Shown here: piece after piece, positions 9,787 through 20,400 of the stretch | Position numbering within the stretch: the stretch's first letter is position 1 | How the letters are laid out: each line of letters begins with the position of its first letter | Assembly: GCA_965222705.1 (NCBI GenBank) | Contig: CBDCUO010000032.1 | Coordinates: 62,001-126,000 of the forward strand | Source: JAFMDF01 sp965222705 | GTDB taxonomy: Bacteria; Bacteroidota; Bacteroidia; Chitinophagales; Saprospiraceae | Reading direction: 5' to 3' | Length of the DNA: 64,000 nucleotides | Notes under the pieces: generated by a model | Told to the model about the DNA's origin: nothing | Seen by the model: the letters and a program-made list of their open reading frames with translations, nothing else | Databases searched by the model: none | Program-made: the position numbers and the translations under genes

Positions 9787-11310
9787 ATGAATATTAAAAA
9801 AATAGTATTAGGCTTTTCCTTAATCACCTTAGGGATGTTTGCCTGCACCGACCTCGAAGAGGATTTGACCTCCACTATACCAGGGGATGTAGCGGAGCAG
9901 ATCATCAATGAAAGTGCGGATGTAGAGGCATTGTTGATAGCTACTGAAGATGCCCTGGACTTACCTATTCAGGATCAGTCTAGGTTTTGGGCGGCTTCTC
10001 AACATACTACGGATGAAACCATTGGGCCGACTCGCGGAGGAGACTGGGATGATAATGGCGTATGGAGAGTATTGCATGACCACACTTGGAATGCAGATCA
10101 TTCATTTTTATCTGATACCTGGAATGATTTGTTGAAAATTGTATTCAATGCGACCAATACCTTGAGTTTTAATCCAGATGCAACTATTACAGCCCAAGCA
10201 AAATACTTGAGAGCCTATGCCATGTTTTGTGTAGCAGATGGCTGGAACCAAGTCCCTTTTAGAGAGCCGGGAGGTAACTTATTAGACCCTCCAACAGTTT
10301 TATCTGGTGGAGATGCCTTGGATTTTGTAATTTCAGAAGCGCAGGCAGCTATTGCCGGTTTGCCCGATGGACCTGCTGCAACCCCTAATAAAGATGCTGC
10401 TAGAGCATTGCTAATGAAAGCGTTCTTGAATAAAGGGACTTTTGCAGATAGACAAAATCCTTCTTTTCCAACTAGTGATATGCAGCAGGTAATTAGTCTT
10501 GCCAATGAGATTATTAATAGTGGAAAGTATTCTTTAGCAGATAATTTCTTTGACAATTTTGCTAGGAACAATGACCAGATTTCTACGGAGAATATTTGGA
10601 CATTGGGCAATGAAGGGGGTATAAAAGGAGGGAATGCACAATCTAGGTATTACTGCGGCCTACATTACAACCAAAATCCATCTGGTTGGAATGGTTTTAC
10701 TACACTGGCTGAATTTTATGATAAATTCGAAGAAGGCGATTCCCGTAGGGGAATGGAATACGCTGGCGTAACAGACGTTTCAGGCTTAAATGTTGGCTTC
10801 CTGCTTGGTCAGCAATACGACCAGGATGGGAATGAGCTGGAAGATAGAAAAGGGAATAAACTATCCTTTACCAGAGATATTAAGTTAATCGAAGCAGGTG
10901 ATAACTTGGAAATAACAGGTATTCGAGTGGTTAAATATCCTCCAGATTACCAAACTGAATTTCCTATCGAAACTGACTTTGTGGTTTATCGCTATGCGGA
11001 CGTTCTGTTAATGCAGGCGGAAGCTATGATGAGGACCGGCGACAATGCAGGTGCGCTGGAAATTGTTAATCAACTTAGGGAAAAAAGAGGAGCTTCTGCA
11101 CTAAGTTCTTTATCTGAGCAAGAATTGCTGGATGAAAGAGGCAGGGAATTATACTGGGAAGGCCATAGAAGGCAAGACCTTATTCGCTTTGGCAGATTCC
11201 TGGATGCCTATGCAGAAAAGCCGGCTTCTGGTACAGAACGGTTGTTATTTCCTATTCCTGCTAATGCTTTGGCGACGAATCCAAATCTAACTCAGAATCC
11301 TGGATATTAG
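9787..11310 (+). CDS. SusD/RagB-family substrate-binding lipoprotein
   Basis: A 507-aa lipoprotein with signal MNIKKIVLGFSLITLGMFAC (lipobox Cys20) followed by acidic residues (TDLEED), the usual surface-export signal of Bacteroidota lipoproteins. Its body has the SusD hallmarks: N-terminal TPR-like helices including AKYLRAYAMFCVAD and NKDAARALLMKAFLNKGTF, a variable middle, and the C-terminal block YADVLLMQAEAMMRTG, INQLREKRGA-like (VNQLREKRGA), LLDERGRELYWEGHRRQDLIRFGRF and LLFPIPANALATNPNLTQNPGY. SusD forms the hinged lid over the SusC barrel and captures ligand at the cell surface. It is co-directional with susC, and a strong hairpin terminator follows 36 nt after its stop. Confidence 0.95.
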   Translation: MNIKKIVLGFSLITLGMFACTDLEEDLTSTIPGDVAEQIINESADVEALLIATEDALDLPIQDQSRFWAASQHTTDETIGPTRGGDWDDNGVWRVLHDHTWNADHSFLSDTWNDLLKIVFNATNTLSFNPDATITAQAKYLRAYAMFCVADGWNQVPFREPGGNLLDPPTVLSGGDALDFVISEAQAAIAGLPDGPAATPNKDAARALLMKAFLNKGTFADRQNPSFPTSDMQQVISLANEIINSGKYSLADNFFDNFARNNDQISTENIWTLGNEGGIKGGNAQSRYYCGLHYNQNPSGWNGFTTLAEFYDKFEEGDSRRGMEYAGVTDVSGLNVGFLLGQQYDQDGNELEDRKGNKLSFTRDIKLIEAGDNLEITGIRVVKYPPDYQTEFPIETDFVVYRYADVLLMQAEAMMRTGDNAGALEIVNQLREKRGASALSSLSEQELLDERGRELYWEGHRRQDLIRFGRFLDAYAEKPASGTERLLFPIPANALATNPNLTQNPGY

Positions 11311-11345
11311 TAGCTAATTGACCAAAATTATTTTTGGTTGATGCT

Positions 11346-11392
11346 AAAAAAAAAACCTGCTACCAACTATGCTTTTGGTAGCAGGTTTTTTT
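11346..11392 (+). terminator. Strong hairpin terminator after susD
   Basis: A perfect 11-bp stem (11356-11366 pairing with 11375-11385, loop of 8 nt) is flanked by an A run on the left and a T run on the right, so it can act in both directions. It ends the susCD unit. It also lies inside the 5' extension of the next reading frame, which supports starting that gene at 11435 rather than upstream. Confidence 0.85.
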
Positions 11393-11402
11393 ATTTCTTC
11401 CT

Positions 11403-11410
11403 TACCTTTG
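11403..11410 (+). promoter_or_regulatory. -7 promoter box (TACCTTTG) for the CRTAC1-like gene
   Basis: TACCTTTGC matches TAnnTTTG exactly and lies between the susD terminator and the ATG at 11435, giving a leader of about 15-20 nt. A TTTG lies upstream (11374-11377), but at wider spacing than usual. The position suggests the gene can be transcribed separately from susCD. Confidence 0.5.
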
Positions 11411-11434
11411 CAGAAAGCGTTCCAACTATTTATT

Positions 11435-14400
11435 ATGAGAAATTTTATCGTTCTAGTTTTAGTTTTAGGCTTGGCTAGTTGTTCCACTGAAAATAAGCCT
11501 TCCCAATTATTTGAGTCGCTATCTTCTACCCATACGGGCATAAATTTTATCAACAAAGTTGAAAATACGCCAGCATTTAACATTTTTAGCTACCGCAATT
11601 TTTATAATGGTGGAGGGGTGGCTATTGGGGATATTAATAAGGACGGTTGGGCAGATGTTTATATGACCAACAACATGGGGAAGAATCAGTTGTATTTGAA
11701 TAAAGGTGATTTTCGATTTGAAAACAGTAGTGCCAGTGCTGGCGTAGAAGGCACCAAAGCTTGGAGTACAGGAGTGGTAATGGTGGATATCAATAGCGAT
11801 GGCTGGCTAGATATTTATGTTTGTAATGCAGGCTATGTCAAAGGAGATGACCAAGAGAATGAACTATTTATCAATAATCAAGATGGTACTTTTACAGAAC
11901 GAGCAGCGGAGTATCAGTTAGATGAAAATGGCTTCACGACTCATGCCGCTTTTTTTGACTATGACCTAGATGGTGATTTGGATGCCTACATTCTCAATAA
12001 TAGCTTCCTCCCAGTCAATACCCTCAATTATGAAAACAAAAGAGAGCTGAGGGCTGAAAATTGGGAGGTGAAAGATTTTGTGAAAGGCGGAGGCGATAAA
12101 TTATTGAGAAATGACAATGGGAAATTTATAGATGTCTCCGAAGAAGCAGGCATTTACGGCAGTTTGATTGGCTTTGGATTGGGGATTACGGTCGGAGATA
12201 TCAATGACGACCAATTACCTGATATGTACATTTCCAATGATTTTTTCGAAAGAGATTATTTATATATTAATCAAGGAGACGGTACTTTTAAAGAAGATAT
12301 TAAGACCTGGATGGAACATATCAGCCTCTCCTCTATGGGGGCAGATATGGCGGACATCAATAATGATGGCTACCCCGAAATCTTTGTCACAGAAATGCTG
12401 CCAGATGAGGAGTATCGCCTGAAAACCACTACTTTATTTGAAAATTATAATATCTATTCCCTCAAATTGCAGCGGGATTTTTATCATCAATATATGCAGA
12501 ATACCCTGCAATTGAATAATAAAGACCAAACGTTTAGTGAAATTGCCTATTATAGCGGCGTGGCAGCATCCGATTGGAGTTGGGGGGCTTTGATGGTGGA
12601 TTTGGATAATGACCGCTATCGGGATTTATATGTTTGCAATGGCATATATCAGGATGTAACCGATCAGGATTTCATTAACTTTTTTGCCAATGATATTATT
12701 CAAAAAATGGCGATGACTGGTGAAAAAGAAGAACTGGACAAGGTGATTGAAAAAATGCCTTCTAACCCTCAGCCTAATAAGGTTTTTAAAAATCGGCGGG
12801 ATTTAACCTTTGAGGAAGTTGGCGAAAAATGGGGATTTGACGTGCCTTCTTTTTCCAATGGAGCAGCCTATGGAGATTTGGATAATGATGGCGACCTAGA
12901 CCTAATTATCAATAACCTGAATCAGGAAGCTTTTGTCTATCGCAACAATAGCGAGCAGCTTTTGAACCACCATTTCATAAGCCTACAACTGAAAGGAGAG
13001 GGACAAAATACTTTTGCCATTGGGACTAATCTATTTTTATATATCGGAGAAGAAGTCCTCAACTTTCAGGTAATTCCTACTCGTGGTTTTCAATCTTCCA
13101 TTGATTATAAAGTAGTGTTTGGTTTGGGAAATGCTAATAAAGTTGATTCCTTACGAATTTTATGGCCAGATAAAATGCGGACAACACTGGAGAATGTTCC
13201 AATAGACACTACTTTGCTTATTGACTATCAGCAAGTGGAAAAAATGCCTTGGCAACCCAACAGGACTCCTCAAAAGCAGGTGAATGCCCTATTCAAAGCC
13301 ATCCCTAGCCCTTTTGAAGCCCACCAAGAAGACAATCACATTGATTTTTACCAAGAAGGATTAGTCATGCGCCTGCTTTCTAGAGAAGGTCCGAAAGCTG
13401 CCAAAGGTGATATTAATGGAGATGGACAAATGGATGTTTTTATTGGGGGAGCTAAAGGTCAGGCAGGTCAACTTTATGTTCAGAATAAGAATGGATGGAT
13501 GTTATCTAATACCGCCGTCTTTGAAAAAGATGCTCTATCCGAAGACACGGCTGCTGAGTTTTTTGATGCGGATGGAGATGGAGACTTAGATTTATTTGTG
13601 GGTTCAGGAGGGAATCATCGTCCTGCCCGTTCTAAGGTGATGCAAGACCGATTGTACCTGAATGACGGGTCAGGTAATTTTGTTTTAAAAACAAATGCTT
13701 TTGACAGGAATGGATACAATACTTCCGTTGCAGTTCCCTTGGATTTTGACGAGGACGGTGATTTAGATTTGTTTGTAGGCAGTAGAAGTATTCCCCAAAA
13801 TTATGGTGTTCCGCCACAAAGTTTCCTGTATCAAAATGATGGAACGGGCAGATTTAAAAATGTGACTCGGCAATATGCACCCATATTGGAGCGAATTGGC
13901 ATGGTGACAGATGCTCAATTGATAGATGTTTTAGGGGATGCTCGATCGGAGTTAGTGGTGGTAGGAGAGTGGATGACGCCACAAGTTTTTACTATTGAGA
14001 AGGGACGGCTAGAAAGGGTTACCACGGATTTAAATACCTATTCTGGCTGGTGGTATGCCGTAGAATCAGATGATGTTGATGGCGATGGCGACCAGGACTT
14101 GATCCTGGGCAATCGAGGAGAAAATTTCTATTTTACCGGAACAATTGAAGCTCCCGCTAAACTTTGGCTGTGGGATTTTGACCAAAACGGTACCATAGAA
14201 AAAATTATCACCCGAAACATTGATGGCAAGGATATGACAGTGGCAACCAAAGCAGATTTGACAAACCAAGTAGTTAGCCTTAAAAAGCAGACCTTGAAGA
14301 ACGCAGAATTTGCCCACAAATCTATCCAGGACTTATTTCCGGCAGAGGCATTGGACAAGGCAGTCGTCCGATTTGGCAATTGGTTCAAATCGGCTGTTGC

Positions 14401-14749
14401 TATTAACCAGGGCAATGGGGCATTCCAACTGCGTCCGCTTCCAAAGGAAGTGCAGTTTTCTTGTGTTTGCGATATTTCTTGTGTTGATTTGGATGGCAAC
14501 GGACGAAAAGATTTAATACTGGGCGGGAATGATATGGGCTTTATGCCCCAATTTTCCAAACTAGATGCTAGCTTTGGGCATATTCTATTAAATAAAGGCA
14601 ACGGGGAATACGAGCGGGTCGAAAATCGAGAAAGTGGCTTTTGGCTAAAAGGAGATGTTAAACAGTTTTTAGAATTGGATAGAAATGGTCAACCACATTT
14701 ACTAACTTTAATAAATAATCAAAAACCTCACTTATTTCGATTGAAATAA
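11435..14749 (+). CDS. CRTAC1-like surface lipoprotein, FG-GAP/VCBS repeats with ASPIC/UnbV domain
   Basis: A 1104-aa protein starting with a lipoprotein signal (MRNFIVLVLVLGLASC, lipobox Cys16). I chose this ATG because upstream codons run through the susD terminator. The body is a series of FG-GAP/VCBS blades with at least ten calcium-binding loops of the DxNxDGxxD or DxDxDGDxD type (DINKDGWAD, DINSDGWLD, DLDNDGDLD, DADGDGDLD, DFDEDGDLD, DVDGDGDQD). These give an integrin-alpha-like beta-propeller. About residues 520-610 is an ASPIC/UnbV domain (GTNLFLYIGEE, RGFQSS, FGLGNANKVDSLRILWPD). Such proteins commonly accompany SusCD pairs in Bacteroidota, and a ligand-binding role is inferred. It is paralogous to the gene at 17477. 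Its stop is 4 nt from the stop of the convergent T9SS gene. Confidence 0.9.
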   Translation: MRNFIVLVLVLGLASCSTENKPSQLFESLSSTHTGINFINKVENTPAFNIFSYRNFYNGGGVAIGDINKDGWADVYMTNNMGKNQLYLNKGDFRFENSSASAGVEGTKAWSTGVVMVDINSDGWLDIYVCNAGYVKGDDQENELFINNQDGTFTERAAEYQLDENGFTTHAAFFDYDLDGDLDAYILNNSFLPVNTLNYENKRELRAENWEVKDFVKGGGDKLLRNDNGKFIDVSEEAGIYGSLIGFGLGITVGDINDDQLPDMYISNDFFERDYLYINQGDGTFKEDIKTWMEHISLSSMGADMADINNDGYPEIFVTEMLPDEEYRLKTTTLFENYNIYSLKLQRDFYHQYMQNTLQLNNKDQTFSEIAYYSGVAASDWSWGALMVDLDNDRYRDLYVCNGIYQDVTDQDFINFFANDIIQKMAMTGEKEELDKVIEKMPSNPQPNKVFKNRRDLTFEEVGEKWGFDVPSFSNGAAYGDLDNDGDLDLIINNLNQEAFVYRNNSEQLLNHHFISLQLKGEGQNTFAIGTNLFLYIGEEVLNFQVIPTRGFQSSIDYKVVFGLGNANKVDSLRILWPDKMRTTLENVPIDTTLLIDYQQVEKMPWQPNRTPQKQVNALFKAIPSPFEAHQEDNHIDFYQEGLVMRLLSREGPKAAKGDINGDGQMDVFIGGAKGQAGQLYVQNKNGWMLSNTAVFEKDALSEDTAAEFFDADGDGDLDLFVGSGGNHRPARSKVMQDRLYLNDGSGNFVLKTNAFDRNGYNTSVAVPLDFDEDGDLDLFVGSRSIPQNYGVPPQSFLYQNDGTGRFKNVTRQYAPILERIGMVTDAQLIDVLGDARSELVVVGEWMTPQVFTIEKGRLERVTTDLNTYSGWWYAVESDDVDGDGDQDLILGNRGENFYFTGTIEAPAKLWLWDFDQNGTIEKIITRNIDGKDMTVATKADLTNQVVSLKKQTLKNAEFAHKSIQDLFPAEALDKAVVRFGNWFKSAVAINQGNGAFQLRPLPKEVQFSCVCDISCVDLDGNGRKDLILGGNDMGFMPQFSKLDASFGHILLNKGNGEYERVENRESGFWLKGDVKQFLELDRNGQPHLLTLINNQKPHLFRLK

Positions 14750-14753
14750 AGCA

Positions 14754-17327
14754 TTACCTTATTATTGCTATATCTCCTGAGAACACTTCTGTCAATTCAT
14801 CCAAAAAAGTAATTTTTGCACGCCATAAATAGACACCGCTGCCTACGAATTGTCCTTTATATTTCCCATCCCATCCACTATTCATATAGTTCATGCCGGT
14901 TTTTTCAGAATGAAAAATAATATTGCCCCATCGATTAAAAATAGTAAGCGATTCGATAATTCCAAAATCAGGGCTTTGCAGGAAAAAGTAGTCGTTGATC
15001 CCATCCTGATTTGGAGAAAAAATATTAGGAGCATAAATTCTTCGGGTATTGTCCACCATAACTTCCAATTGCATAGAATCTGTACAGACGGCATTAGAAA
15101 CCTGAAGTTTATAAATTATATTTCGGACTGGTTTTGCAAAAGGAGTGGGGCAGTTTAGGCAACTTAGAGAGCTATCATGGGGGTCTTGCCATTTGTAAAA
15201 GATAGTATCGCCTTCATTTTGAATAATTGGTTTTAAATGCAAGCTATCCCCTAACCGTAAACTCAAAGAAGACTCCACGAAATTTAGCGCAATTGGGTCA
15301 GCTTCTACAACAGAAAAAAAGATGTAACGAGGATCACAGCCATTAAAAACTATGAGTTCGTATAACCCTGTTTTGTTAATACTAACCTGTTCAGATTTCG
15401 ACCCATTAAACCAAAGAAAATCAACCCCGTAGGGTCGTCCGTCCAATGTTAGGCTGCTGCCCTCGCATAATTCCAACTCAATTTGCAAGCTGTCTTTTTC
15501 CACGCCTAATATTTTAATAGCAGTACTATCACTCCCGGGAACTTTCGGATCATAAGAGAATCGCCGAGGTCCTATTTTTTGGGGAAAGCCCTCAAGTGTG
15601 GCTCTTTGTTGATAAATGCCTGGCGGAATATTCCCTACTTCTACCAAAATATCGAGCGTGTCAAAGCCAATGGGTAAAGACATATCCGAAATTTTAAGAA
15701 TGCCTTTGACGAGCAATTCTTCCTCCAAATTTCCTCCCAAAGGATCGCGTAATAGTTCGAGGAAAGTAAATCCATTGGGTAAAGTTTCTTCTAAGTCAAC
15801 CCCATTCAATTCCAGTCCAGCGTCATTTTCAAAAATAAATCGATATATAACCTCACTACATGGAAGCGTTTCTTTGGGAATGATGTCGTATGCTAATGCT
15901 ATGGTGAACGGGCAGGAGGCAGCCGTTACGTCAAAGACTACCGCTAGCGAATGGCATTTGTTCTGGGATACTACCGTGTATGTTCCTTCTTCTGATACGG
16001 GCTTTACACTTGCCTTAGAGCCATCTTCCCACAGGAGGCTACTACCGTAAGGACTGGCATCCAGTTCGATTGTTTCTCCAATACAAAAAAAGTGATTTTG
16101 GAAAAGGCTATCTTCTTCGCCAATTTGCTTTACCTCTAAGGGACTTGGATCATCTCTTCGGGCAGTTCTGGGATTGTCTGAGACTCGTGCTTCGCCCAGT
16201 TGAGGTGGCAAATTGATTAGAATGGCTTGACTATTGTAAATACCCGCAGGTGTATTGCTCACTTCTACCTGAAGTTCAATACTGTCTATTCCTTTAGGGA
16301 TTAACATATTTTCAATCTGAATATTCCTCGAACCCAAATTAGCATTCACCGAACCCATATAAGGATTATACAATATTTGCTTTAGCAGGAGTCCATCGGG
16401 CAATTCAAACTCAAAATCAATGCCGCTAGTGGGCAAACGGGACTGGTTGGCTATCCAGAAAGTATAGGTTAATTCATCACAGGGAAAAGCAATCTTGGGA
16501 TTTAAAGAATGCTGAAGCCCAACAGTATAAGGGCAAGAAGCAATTTCAGTCACCTTGTGAATACTAGCTGGACCAGTCGTAATGGTAGATTCTTCTCCAG
16601 TCGTTTTACGGATACTGAATAAGGCACTAGCCTCGCCATTGGCCGTAGAGCCGTAGGCGAATAATTTGCCAAAAGCATCAAAAAACAAGCCTTCAATTTC
16701 ATTGTTAACACCTATGGGGAGCAATGATTTAAGAGCAGCCGTAGTCAAGTTAATACTTACGATTTTTCGTGCTTTAATATCATAGCCATAAGCGATGCCA
16801 CTAATCGGGTCAAAGGAAAAATCTACGAAATGTCTAGAACCAGTCAAGAGGATCGAACTGGTGCTATAAGTGTTGGTTCTTAAATCAATTTTGGTAATCC
16901 TTTCATCTTGCTCATTGGACGAGCCAATGACTACTAGAAAATTTCCATCAGGACTTACATCTCCAGCTAGATAATCCAGGTTCGGTTCTAAATCTACCAT
17001 TCCCAATTCCTCTATGCTTCCTTGAGCATCCATGCGATATAGAATGTGTTGCTCTGAATCCATCCCATACAGTAAATTATCTGTACTACGGATACCCAAT
17101 ACTTCCCATTGGAGCATTTTGCCGTTTTGAAAAGGACTTAATCTGACAGCATTATTATTTGGGTCAATTGTTAATTCATTGAATTCCTGACTTGTGTTGG
17201 ATAATGTATATATTTGTCCTCTGCACGTAAAAGGCATTTGTGCTTTTATGGGCTGTACACCTAAACTAAAAGCAAAAAACTGCATTATCAGCACGGAAAG
17301 TACTATGGTTTTATGAGGATAAACCAT
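14754..17327 (-). CDS. T9SS type B cargo protein with DUF11-like and Ig-like modules
   Basis: An 857-aa secreted protein. After the signal peptide (ending about residue 29, PIKAQ) the first 230 residues look like a propeller or label-type domain (LLYGMDSEQHILYRMD, FAYGSTANGEASALF). Then a two-part module occurs twice (about 262-470 and 472-690): a DUF11-like half beginning CPYTVGLQ or CPFTIALA, followed by an Ig-like half (CIGETIELDASPYG; CEGSSLTLDGRPYG). Residues about 764-857 are a gliding-motility/CHU_C type B sorting domain (FSPNQDGINDYF, IFNRWGNIIF, WDGKYKGQFVGSGVYLW). That signal directs export through T9SS and usually needs a PorP/SprF partner; none is adjacent. It sits on the opposite strand between two CRTAC1-like paralogues. 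Its function beyond surface adhesion or binding is unknown. Confidence 0.85.
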   Translation of the reverse strand: MVYPHKTIVLSVLIMQFFAFSLGVQPIKAQMPFTCRGQIYTLSNTSQEFNELTIDPNNNAVRLSPFQNGKMLQWEVLGIRSTDNLLYGMDSEQHILYRMDAQGSIEELGMVDLEPNLDYLAGDVSPDGNFLVVIGSSNEQDERITKIDLRTNTYSTSSILLTGSRHFVDFSFDPISGIAYGYDIKARKIVSINLTTAALKSLLPIGVNNEIEGLFFDAFGKLFAYGSTANGEASALFSIRKTTGEESTITTGPASIHKVTEIASCPYTVGLQHSLNPKIAFPCDELTYTFWIANQSRLPTSGIDFEFELPDGLLLKQILYNPYMGSVNANLGSRNIQIENMLIPKGIDSIELQVEVSNTPAGIYNSQAILINLPPQLGEARVSDNPRTARRDDPSPLEVKQIGEEDSLFQNHFFCIGETIELDASPYGSSLLWEDGSKASVKPVSEEGTYTVVSQNKCHSLAVVFDVTAASCPFTIALAYDIIPKETLPCSEVIYRFIFENDAGLELNGVDLEETLPNGFTFLELLRDPLGGNLEEELLVKGILKISDMSLPIGFDTLDILVEVGNIPPGIYQQRATLEGFPQKIGPRRFSYDPKVPGSDSTAIKILGVEKDSLQIELELCEGSSLTLDGRPYGVDFLWFNGSKSEQVSINKTGLYELIVFNGCDPRYIFFSVVEADPIALNFVESSLSLRLGDSLHLKPIIQNEGDTIFYKWQDPHDSSLSCLNCPTPFAKPVRNIIYKLQVSNAVCTDSMQLEVMVDNTRRIYAPNIFSPNQDGINDYFFLQSPDFGIIESLTIFNRWGNIIFHSEKTGMNYMNSGWDGKYKGQFVGSGVYLWRAKITFLDELTEVFSGDIAIIR

Positions 17328-17476
17328 TTTGACACATAAGTGTTTTAATTGTTAGAGAATTAAATCACATAAAGGTAACCAGATTTAAAGGTACTAAGAA
17401 TTAGTAGTTTCCGCAAAACAAATCTTTAATTAGCCAGAACAGAGCAAAAGAAAAGGTATTTCAATAAAAATATTGT

Positions 17477-20400
17477 ATGAAACTAAAAAGGCAAATTCTT
17501 CACATTACTATTTTAATTGTAGTGCTAATGGCAGGTTCTAACTGCACGAATCCGGGAGCAGAAAAGCTTCATTTTCAATTGCACAAAAAAAGCCGAACAG
17601 GATTGGATTTTGAGAATGTTCTGAAGCAGGATACGCTATTTAATGTATTCAGTTATATGTATTTTTTTAATGGAGGAGGAGTAGCAACAGGTGATTTCAA
17701 TCAAGATGGGTGGCAAGATTTGTATTTCACTTCCAATATGGGAATGAATAAGTTATTTCTCAATGAGCAAGATTTTCGCTTTCGAGATGTTACTGATGCG
17801 GCAGGCGTTGCAGGTGCAGCAGGCTGGACATCTGGGGTTTCGATAGTAGATATTAATAATGATGGCTTACTGGATATTTACGTAAGTCAAGTCGGTGATT
17901 ATTTGATTATCAAAGGAAAAAATCAATTATATGTTTGCCAGGGTATAGAAAATGGCGTGCCCCAATTTGAAGACAAAGCAGCAGATTATGGATTGGATTT
18001 GGTCGGATTTTCTACACAGACCAGCTTTTTTGATTATGATTTAGATGGAGATTTAGATATGTACCTACTGAATCATTCCCTTCATCAAAATGGCACTTTT
18101 GGGCAGAAGAAATCCTTTATTGGCACACAACACCCTACTTCCGGCGACAAGTTAATGCGAAATGATAATGGGCAATTCAAGGAGGTCACTTTGGAGGCAG
18201 GAATTAATAGTACCGTCATTGGTTATGGACTAGGCATTGCAACGGGAGATATCAATTTGGATGGCTGGCCAGATATTTATATTGGAAATGATTTCCATGA
18301 GAATGATTATCTCTATATCAACCAGCAAGATGGTACCTTTAAAGAAGTGCTAACAGAGCAAATTCGCCATACTAGCCGCTTTTCCATGGGAGTGGACATA
18401 GCAGATATTAATAATGATGGCTGGAGCGAAGTCGTTTCGCTGGATATGTTGCCTGATGATCCTTTTATTCTTAAAAGTTCTTTGGGAGAAGACCAGTACA
18501 GCATTTTTAAATTTAAATTGGGGTATGGTTATAATCACCAATTTGCCAGAAATAACCTGCAACTGAATCGAGGTAATGGTACTTTTCAGGAAATAGGAAC
18601 CTATGCAGGAATTCATGCTACAGACTGGTCCTGGGCGCCCTTATTGATAGATTTTGATCATGATGGCTATCGGGATTTATTCATCAGTAATGGGATCCCC
18701 CGACGAATGAATGATATTGATTATGTCAAGTTTCGAAAGGGAGATGAAGATATGAAGTGGAAAACATTGAATAATTACTTGAAACAAGAAGAATTAGCTA
18801 TTGTGGAAAAAATGCCTAGGATAAAACTACCCAACCGATTTTTTAGAAATAATGGAGATTTGACTTTTACGGACTGGGCGGAAAAAATTGCAGAAAACGA
18901 AAATACCTTTTCCAATGGGGCTGCTTATGCCGATCTGGATAAGGATGGTGACTTAGATATTATAGTAAATAATATAGAAGATGCGCCTTTTATCTATGAA
19001 AATTTGCTAATTCAAAGAGGGCATACAGAACAAGGTAATTACCTGAATATTCAATTGGTGGGAAGCCCTCAAAATAAAAGAGCCATAGGGGCAAAAGCAG
19101 TTGTTTTTAAATCGGGGAAACAAATAATCGCTGAGAACTTTCCCGTCAGGGGTTATCAATCTGCTGTACAAATTGGGTTACATCTCGGATTGGGCGACAC
19201 CACGGATATTGATTCTATCATTGTAATTTGGCCGGATCAAACTTGGCAACAATTGGAATCGGTTGCTTTTAATAAAACAATAGTGCTTCGATGGCAGACA
19301 GGCTTGCCCCTATTTGATTATGCCTCTCTCCAAAAGGGTTTTCACAAACCTTTTCAATTGGTGGATGCAACAGACGAGGTCGGGTTGGATTTTGTACATG
19401 ATGAGAACCCTTTTGTAGAGTTTAATAGAGAGCGATTGATTCCACACATGGTTTCTTCTGAAGGCCCTGCTCTAGCAGTTGGCGATGTCAATGGAGATGG
19501 GTTGGAAGATGTATTCTTGGGCTCCTCCAAAAGACAGAAAAGTGCCCTTTATTTTCAGAATAAACAAGGAAAGTTCTATAATGCTACCCCAGAAGCCATT
19601 AGCATAGATAGCATTTTTGAAGATGTCGGAGCCGTTTTTGCCGACATTGAAAATGATAATGATTTGGACTTGATTATTGCTACCGGAGGGAATGAATATT
19701 ATGGGCAGAGTCCGTATTTAACCCCGCGAACTTATCTCAATGATGGTAAAGGGAATTTTAAGAGAGAAGAGATACTGCCCCGAAGACACCTGACCGCTTC
19801 TTGTGTTCTACCGGCTGATTTTAATCAGGATGGTTTCATAGACTTTTTCTTTGGCGGTCGAGCAGTACCCTGGAATTACGGAAAAACGCCTAATTCCTAT
19901 CTTTTTGAAAATCAAGGAGATGGCACTTTTCTTGATGCCACTCTTAAATACAGTGAAGATTTGGGAAAAACCGGCTTGGTTAAGGATGGCAATTGGGCGG
20001 ATATAGACGCCGATAATGACCTAGACTTGATATTAGCCGTAGAGTGGCAACCGATTCAGGTTTATTTAAATCAAGGAAGTCATTTTGAAAAAAAAGAACT
20101 GCTTGACCTAAAAGGCTGGTGGAATTTTGTCTTACCTTATGACTTCGACCAAGATGGGGATATAGATATACTAGCAGGTAATCTAGGTGAAAATTCTAAA
20201 CTTCGACCAACCAAAGAAAAACCCGTGAAGTTGTACATAGAGGATTTTGATGATAATCAACAGATAGAACAGATTTTAACTTATCACCTAGGAGACAAAG
20301 AAGTTCCTTTTGCTAATTATGAAGAATTGACGACCCAATTGGTGAGTTTAAAGAAGAAATATTTGTATGCTCAGGATTTGGCAAAAGCTACCTTACCAGA

